NCBI GenBank assembly: GCA_937926105.1
Contig: CALANS010000144.1
Location: 1-6,725, forward strand
From: an uncultured Actinomycetes bacterium
GTDB lineage: Bacteria > Actinomycetota > Actinomycetes > Mycobacteriales > Nakamurellaceae
DNA length: 6,725 bases
Direction of reading: 5' to 3'
Positions 5,921 to 6,725 of the stretch are shown here, one piece after another (positions within the stretch are counted from its first letter, which is position 1; every line of letters begins with the position of its first letter). The position numbers were made by a program, and so were the translations under genes. The notes beneath the pieces were generated by a model that worked only from the letters and a program-made list of their open reading frames with translations, did not search any database and was not told the DNA's origin.

Positions 5921-6725
5921 ATGTCGCACATGGTAGGCGCGGACGTTGATGAATTGACGTCCCTGTCGCAGAGCTTCGCACGTAGCGCGGAATCCCTGCA
6001 CAGCATTGAATCTCGGATTACTGCGATGGTCCATTCGTCGCCGTGGATGGGCCCGGCCGCTGCTCGATTCCGACAAGAGTGGGATCGTTACCACCGTCGT
6101 AATCTGGCAAGCACCGCTGCGCGACTGCGTGATGCTTCTGGCACGCTAGCCGCGGAGGCCGACCAGCAGCGGGCCGCCAGCGGCATTGGGTCTGTGGGAG
6201 CCGCTGGGCATATGTCGCTTCTACGGCATGCCGAACGGGCGCGTCGGATGTCGGCTTCCATGCCGACCCGGGACTTCGGTCGAATCGCGCGCACTGCGAA
6301 CGGGCTGCTGCGCCCGTTACTCGATGCGAGCTCGGTCGTCGACGTGGGCACGGCGGCCGGATTGATTCTGGGCGCTGCGAAGTACGGGCAAGCCATCGCT
6401 CAGGTCGATCATGTGAGGCACGCGAATGGATTCGCGACTTTCGCCGCGGGGTTGAAAAAGGGCTTGACGCTGCCATTCGAGAAAATGGGCACAGGCGGCA
6501 AGCTCTTCGTGGGGCTGTCGAGGGGACTCGGTGTCCTGGGAGTCGTCGGCGGTGTCGCCGGCTTCGCCAATAGCGCTTTCGTGGAGCACGACACGGTCGG
6601 TGCGGTACTCAGCGGGCTGGGCATAGCGGCCGGGGTCCTGGCTCTTGTGTTCCCCGGCTCGTGGGCGGTTGCCGGCGGCGCGCTGACGGTGAGCCTGGTT
6701 GGTGCTGCCTGGGACCACCGCGAGG
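5921..6725 (+). CDS. Second large WXG-type T7SS substrate with glycine-rich hydrophobic C-terminal part, 3'-partial
   Basis: Open to the right edge, with 268 residues visible. Residues 1-88 match the N-terminus of the 447-aa protein position for position: MVGADV at 4-9, W42-M43-G44, F50, E53-W54-D55-R56, L62, L69, L76, and A-D-Q-Q at 80-83 followed by a Ser-Gly pair at 87-88. This is a WXG100-type export module. Residues 89-135 are basic and helical. Hydrophobic, glycine-rich stretches follow at about 138-153 (VVDVGTAAGLILGAA), 195-216 (glycines at 198, 202, 204, 207, 210, 211, 214) and 226-263, the last long enough for two membrane helices around a F244-P245-G246 turn. There is no sequence similarity to the repeats of the 447-aa protein, so the two share the delivery module but not the C-terminal part. 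Any terminal toxin domain lies beyond the window. Similar organisation (export helices, then hydrophobic segments) is known among WXG/LXG effectors, including membrane-depolarising ones; this specific activity is inference. Confidence 0.9.
   Translation, partial: MSHMVGADVDELTSLSQSFARSAESLHSIESRITAMVHSSPWMGPAAARFRQEWDRYHRRNLASTAARLRDASGTLAAEADQQRAASGIGSVGAAGHMSLLRHAERARRMSASMPTRDFGRIARTANGLLRPLLDASSVVDVGTAAGLILGAAKYGQAIAQVDHVRHANGFATFAAGLKKGLTLPFEKMGTGGKLFVGLSRGLGVLGVVGGVAGFANSAFVEHDTVGAVLSGLGIAAGVLALVFPGSWAVAGGALTVSLVGAAWDHRE

Noticed and set aside
4664..6094. Long minus-strand open frame of 476 codons opposite the 447-aa and 161-aa genes
   Set aside because: It spans two well-supported genes and their gap, has no good ribosome binding site, and its translation is an Arg/His-rich mix typical of antisense frames in high-GC DNA.

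Overview
The window is a high-GC, tightly packed stretch with every gene on the + strand, Shine-Dalgarno sites ahead of the starts and a GTG/TTG/ATG start mix. It reads as part of a type VII secretion (T7SS/ESX-like) locus from an actinobacterium. The secretion ATPase is the fused EccCab type with the EccC hallmark segments, which supports Actinobacteria over Bacillota. I cannot name a genus from the sequence; a non-mycobacterial lineage is more likely, because no PE/PPE, EspG, EccB, EccD, EccE or MycP gene is visible here.

Layout: (1) 3-3560, eccC, cut at its 5' end by the window edge, so its membrane anchor lies upstream. It has three FtsK/SpoIIIE ATPase domains: the first looks catalytically intact, the second and third are degenerate. 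(2) 3561-3680, a leader with a small hairpin and a strong SD. (3) 3681-3947, a small WXG100 protein of 88 aa from a GTG start. (4) 3953-3985, a perfect 14-bp-stem hairpin without a T-tract. (5) 4019-5362, a 447-aa protein with a WXG100-type N-terminus, a glycine-zipper hydrophobic segment, about six imperfect Gly/Ala-rich repeats and a Gly/Ala-rich amphipathic tail. (6) 5372-5857, a 161-aa soluble protein that weakly resembles the LpqN / Mog1-PsbP-like fold, only 9 nt after the previous stop. (7) 5921 to beyond the right edge, a second protein with a near-identical WXG-type N-terminus and a different glycine-rich hydrophobic C-terminal part.

Working model: EccC is the motor and substrate receptor. 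The small WXG100 protein and the WXG-type N-termini of the two large proteins are export modules, and the variable C-terminal parts are probably the effector portions, both with features suggesting membrane interaction. The 161-aa protein is placed where a dedicated chaperone or immunity protein would sit. The ATPase and WXG calls are firm; the effector, chaperone and immunity roles are inference.

There are no RNA genes, mobile elements or CRISPR arrays that I can support. No stretch over 300 bases lacks a gene.
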